Below, in pieces: positions 4,546-6,222 of a DNA stretch of 6,222 nucleotides. Position 1 is the first letter of the stretch; every line of letters starts with the position of its first letter. The notes below the pieces were generated by a model, which saw only the letters and a program-made list of their open reading frames with translations, was not told the origin of the DNA and did not search any database. The position numbers and the translations under genes were made by a program. Origin of the DNA: Prevotella sp. (GTDB taxonomy: Bacteria; Bacteroidota; Bacteroidia; Bacteroidales; Bacteroidaceae); NCBI GenBank assembly GCA_016283605.1, contig JAEENF010000057.1:1-6222 (forward strand), in the 5' to 3' direction.

Positions 4546-4553
4546 AAAGGGAG

Positions 4554-4572
4554 ATATATCTTTTAGATATAT
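4554..4572. promoter_or_regulatory. Candidate operator: inverted repeat at the efflux promoter
   Basis: ATATATC (4554-4560) and GATATAT (4566-4572) form a perfect 7-bp inverted repeat with a 5-nt centre, 19 bp in all. It occupies the expected -33 zone and ends 5 nt before the -7 box, so a bound dimer would block RNA polymerase. A TetR- or MarR-type repressor is usual for RND operons, but no regulator gene lies in the window. The repeat is only A/T and C/G-poor, so chance is possible. Confidence 0.5.
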
Positions 4573-4577
4573 TTTCG

Positions 4578-4585
4578 TAACTTTG
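4578..4585 (+). promoter_or_regulatory. Promoter -7 box of the RND efflux operon
   Basis: TAACTTTG fits TAnnTTTG. Initiation near 4590-4593 leaves a leader of about 40 nt before ATG 4632. This rules out the upstream in-frame TTG at 4590 as start codon. Confidence 0.72.
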
Positions 4586-4631
4586 CACCTTGATAACCGT
4601 TCGAAAAGTAAATTACAACAATAGGTTTTAT

Positions 4632-5807
4632 ATGAAAAAGAAGATTTTAATGTTTGCTGCTGGTGCGGTGCTGATGGCATCGTGCGGTGGTGGCGGTGGT
4701 CGTCCGACATTCGGCGACAACGAGTATCCAGTGGTGACTGTCGGTACGTCGAGTACCCAGATGCAGACCACGTATCCTGCTACGATCAAAGGTGTGCAGG
4801 ACGTACAGATCTGTCCGAAGGTACAGGGATTCATTACTCAGATCAATGTGAAGGAAGGTCAGACGGTGGGTGCCGGACAGGTGCTTTTCGTGCTCGACAA
4901 TGCGACCTATCAGGCTCAGGTGCGTCAGTCGCAGGCCTCGGTGAATACGGCCCAGGCCGCCTGTAACACAGCCCAGTTGTCGTATGAGAATGCCAAGAAA
5001 CTGTTTGAGAACAAGGTCATCGGTGACTTCGAGCTCCAGTCGGCTGCCAACAGCTACGAGAGTGCGAAGGCTTCGCTTTCTCTGGCTCAGGCCGGTCTGG
5101 CTTCGGCCAAGGAGATGTTGAGCTTCTGCTATGTGAAGAGTCCCGCTGCCGGTGTGGTAGGTACACTGCCTTTCAAGAAGGGTGCACTGGTGAATACCGC
5201 CTCGGTGCTGACGACAGTGTCGAATAACTCGTCGATGGAGGTCTATTTCTCGCTGACCGAGAAGGACGCGCTGGCCATGAGCCAGGTCGAGGGTGGTCAG
5301 AAGGCTGCCATGGGGGCTATGCCTAACGTGCAGTTGCAGCTGGCCGACGGAACCATCTACGCCCACGAGGGTAAGGTGACGAAGATGAGTGGTGTGATCG
5401 ACCCTGCCACGGGTTCAATCCAGGTGATCGCCCTCTTCCCCAATCCTGAGAAGATCCTGAAGAGCGGTGGCTCTGGCTCGATCATCATCCCGAAGAGCAA
5501 CAGCGACGCCATCGTGATTTCGCAGGCATGTGTCTCTGAGGTACAGAATAAGAAGTTCGTGTATGTCCTGGGTAAGGATAACAAGGTGAAATATACCGAG
5601 ATTCAGGTTGATCCGCAGAACGACGGCAACAGCTATATCGTGACCGACGGTCTGAAGGTGGGTGACAAGTATGTGACCAACGGTATCACCAAGTTGAACG
5701 ACGGTATGGAGATCGTGCCCATCACGCCGGAGAAGTACCAGCAGAAGATCGATGAGCAGGCCAAGGCCATGACGGCTGGCGACATCGTCGGGGCAATGAA
5801 GAAGTAG
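4632..5807 (+). CDS. RND efflux periplasmic adaptor lipoprotein (membrane fusion protein), 391 aa
   Basis: This is the AcrA/MexA-type adaptor that links an inner-membrane RND pump to an outer-membrane channel. Residues 1-17 are a lipoprotein signal peptide with lipobox MASC; Cys18 would be lipidated, followed by a Gly run. The order is usual: first half of the lipoyl domain with VQICPKVQGFITQINVKEGQ (58-77) and VGAGQVLFVLD, an alpha-helical hairpin rich in Ala and Gln (about 95-163), the second lipoyl half with YVKSPAAGVVG (167-177), a beta-barrel (about 200-285) with the IDPATGSIQV motif (256-265), and a membrane-proximal domain (about 295-375). The length is normal. The start is ATG 4632 because the signal peptide begins there. 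There is no acidic/lysine surface-export signal after the Cys, so a periplasmic place is expected. It is the first gene of the operon, with the permease 177 nt on. The substrate cannot be told from the sequence. Confidence 0.93.
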   Translation: MKKKILMFAAGAVLMASCGGGGGRPTFGDNEYPVVTVGTSSTQMQTTYPATIKGVQDVQICPKVQGFITQINVKEGQTVGAGQVLFVLDNATYQAQVRQSQASVNTAQAACNTAQLSYENAKKLFENKVIGDFELQSAANSYESAKASLSLAQAGLASAKEMLSFCYVKSPAAGVVGTLPFKKGALVNTASVLTTVSNNSSMEVYFSLTEKDALAMSQVEGGQKAAMGAMPNVQLQLADGTIYAHEGKVTKMSGVIDPATGSIQVIALFPNPEKILKSGGSGSIIIPKSNSDAIVISQACVSEVQNKKFVYVLGKDNKVKYTEIQVDPQNDGNSYIVTDGLKVGDKYVTNGITKLNDGMEIVPITPEKYQQKIDEQAKAMTAGDIVGAMKK

Positions 5808-5809
5808 AG

Positions 5810-5969
5810 TAGATTATAGATGAAGATTTTAGACTATAGATTATAGAAAAAAGACTATAGATTATAGATGAATATTCGAAAAATAGTCTACAGTCTACAG
5901 TCAAAATAAAATCTATAGTCTACAGTCGAAAAAGAATCTACAGTCTATAGTCAAAAAGAAACTACAGTC
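5810..5969 (+). repeat. Ordered inverted array of GACTATAG/TCTAYAGTC repeats between efflux genes
   Basis: The left half has TAGATTATAGA (5810-5820) and two identical 17-mers AGACTATAGATTATAGA (5831-5847, 5852-5868) with a 21-bp period. The centre is the palindrome GAATATTC (5870-5877). The right half holds the opposite orientation: TCTAYAGTCTAYAGTC at 5887, 5912 and 5937 and a half unit at 5962, an exact 25-bp period with 9-nt A-rich spacers. Left GACTATAGA is the complement of right TCTATAGTC, so the RNA can fold back. The array fills nearly the whole gap and ends 15 nt before the permease ATG. Confidence 0.8.
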
Positions 5970-5984
5970 AAAATATATAAAGAT

Positions 5985-6222
5985 ATGACTTTTACGAATT
6001 TTATCAAACGCCCGGTGCTGTCGACGGTGATCTCTATCCTCATCGTCTTGCTGGGTTTTATCGGACTGGTTTCGCTGCCTATTGAGCAGTATCCAGATAT
6101 TGCACCGCCAACCGTTGCGGTGTTCACCAGTTATCCTGGTGCCGATGCGGAGACGGTGAAGAACTCCGTGATTGTGCCGTTGGAAGAGAGTATCAACGGT
6201 GTGGAGGGTATGGACTATATCT
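5985..6222 (+). CDS. RND efflux permease, AcrB/HAE1 family, N-terminal part (runs off the window)
   Basis: This is the inner-membrane proton-drug antiporter that pairs with the adaptor encoded upstream. Seventy-nine codons are visible. MTFTNFIKRPVLSTVIS is the cytoplasmic start, followed by transmembrane helix 1 (ILIVLLGFIGLVSLP, about 18-32). Next come the family motif EQYPDIAPPTV (34-44), and SYPGADAETVKNSVIVPLEE with INGVEGMDYI, the start of the porter domain. All match the first residues of HAE1-type pumps, which are about 1,030-1,070 residues long. ATG 5985 is preceded by an A/T-rich leader (aaatatataaagat) with no strong ribosome binding site. The gene is cut by the window end, not broken. 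Co-transcription with the adaptor is expected, since no terminator or -7 box is seen in the gap, though the repeat array may modulate read-through. Confidence 0.94.
   Translation, partial: MTFTNFIKRPVLSTVISILIVLLGFIGLVSLPIEQYPDIAPPTVAVFTSYPGADAETVKNSVIVPLEESINGVEGMDYI

Noticed and set aside
4590..4631. Upstream TTG start that would lengthen the adaptor by 14 residues
   Set aside because: It lies at the predicted transcription start (-7 box 4578-4585) and would bury the lipoprotein signal peptide, which begins cleanly at ATG 4632.
4647..5366. A 239-codon open frame on the minus strand inside the efflux adaptor gene
   Set aside because: The plus-strand adaptor is certain. The minus reading is His/Arg-rich, lacks recognisable motifs, and shares the codon phase typical of antisense shadows.
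5887..5969. CRISPR-like look of a repeat with 25-bp period
   Set aside because: The spacers are 9-nt A-rich stretches, far too short and too alike, the repeats vary, and no cas genes are present.

Overview
The window looks like a Bacteroidales chromosome, most likely Prevotella or a close relative. Four features support this. Promoters have the Bacteroidetes -7 box TAnnTTTG (814-821 on the minus strand, and 951, 2740 and 4578 on the plus strand). Most start codons lack a strong Shine-Dalgarno. The gene families (DUF4248, HU-like 'HIG' protein, 'smalltalk' microprotein, VapE-type helicase) are typical of Bacteroidales. Finally, AT-rich intergenic repeats of the GACTATAGAYTATAG and AATTATCAATTATC types are present. 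No gene was identified by database search; all names rest on motif recognition.

Region 1 (1-985) is an accessory-looking border. A 107-residue conserved hypothetical gene (106-429, plus) converges on a broken minus-strand gene (463-746). The broken gene reads as a fused remnant of an AbiE-type toxin-antitoxin pair: the AbiEi antitoxin N-terminus joined out of frame to pieces of the AbiEii nucleotidyltransferase. A hairpin at 441-478 terminates both directions, and the remnant keeps a near-perfect promoter at 814-844. Three ATGTAGC repeats lie just before the next promoter.

Region 2 (951-4507) is a five-gene module in two transcription units. Unit A is a VapE/DUF3874-type superfamily 3 helicase (986-2341) followed by a small DUF4248 helix-turn-helix protein (2483-2665), closed by a terminator. 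Unit B has its own promoter (2740), then a 165-nt leader carrying about four 23-bp tandem repeats. It encodes an HU-like DNA-binding protein with a Gly/Ser linker and Ig-like tail (2920-3864), a 32-residue membrane/lipopeptide microprotein of the smalltalk type (3928-4026), and a T7-lysozyme-like amidase (4041-4469), ending at a strong terminator. The gene set combines a replication-type ATPase, DNA-binding proteins, a tiny membrane peptide and a peptidoglycan amidase. That suggests a domesticated phage-like or mobile module, possibly concerned with DNA packaging, protection or release. Its true function is unknown to me.

Region 3 (4508-6222) is the start of an RND efflux operon: a lipoprotein membrane fusion subunit (4632-5807) and the first 79 codons of an AcrB-type permease (5985 to the window end). 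An inverted repeat at 4554-4572 sits directly upstream of the promoter as a candidate operator. The 177-nt gap between the two genes is filled with an ordered, partly self-complementary repeat array. Repeat-rich AT leaders also lie directly before the DUF4248, HU and smalltalk genes. No intergenic stretch exceeds 300 bases, and I saw no tRNA, rRNA, integrase, transposase or CRISPR array.
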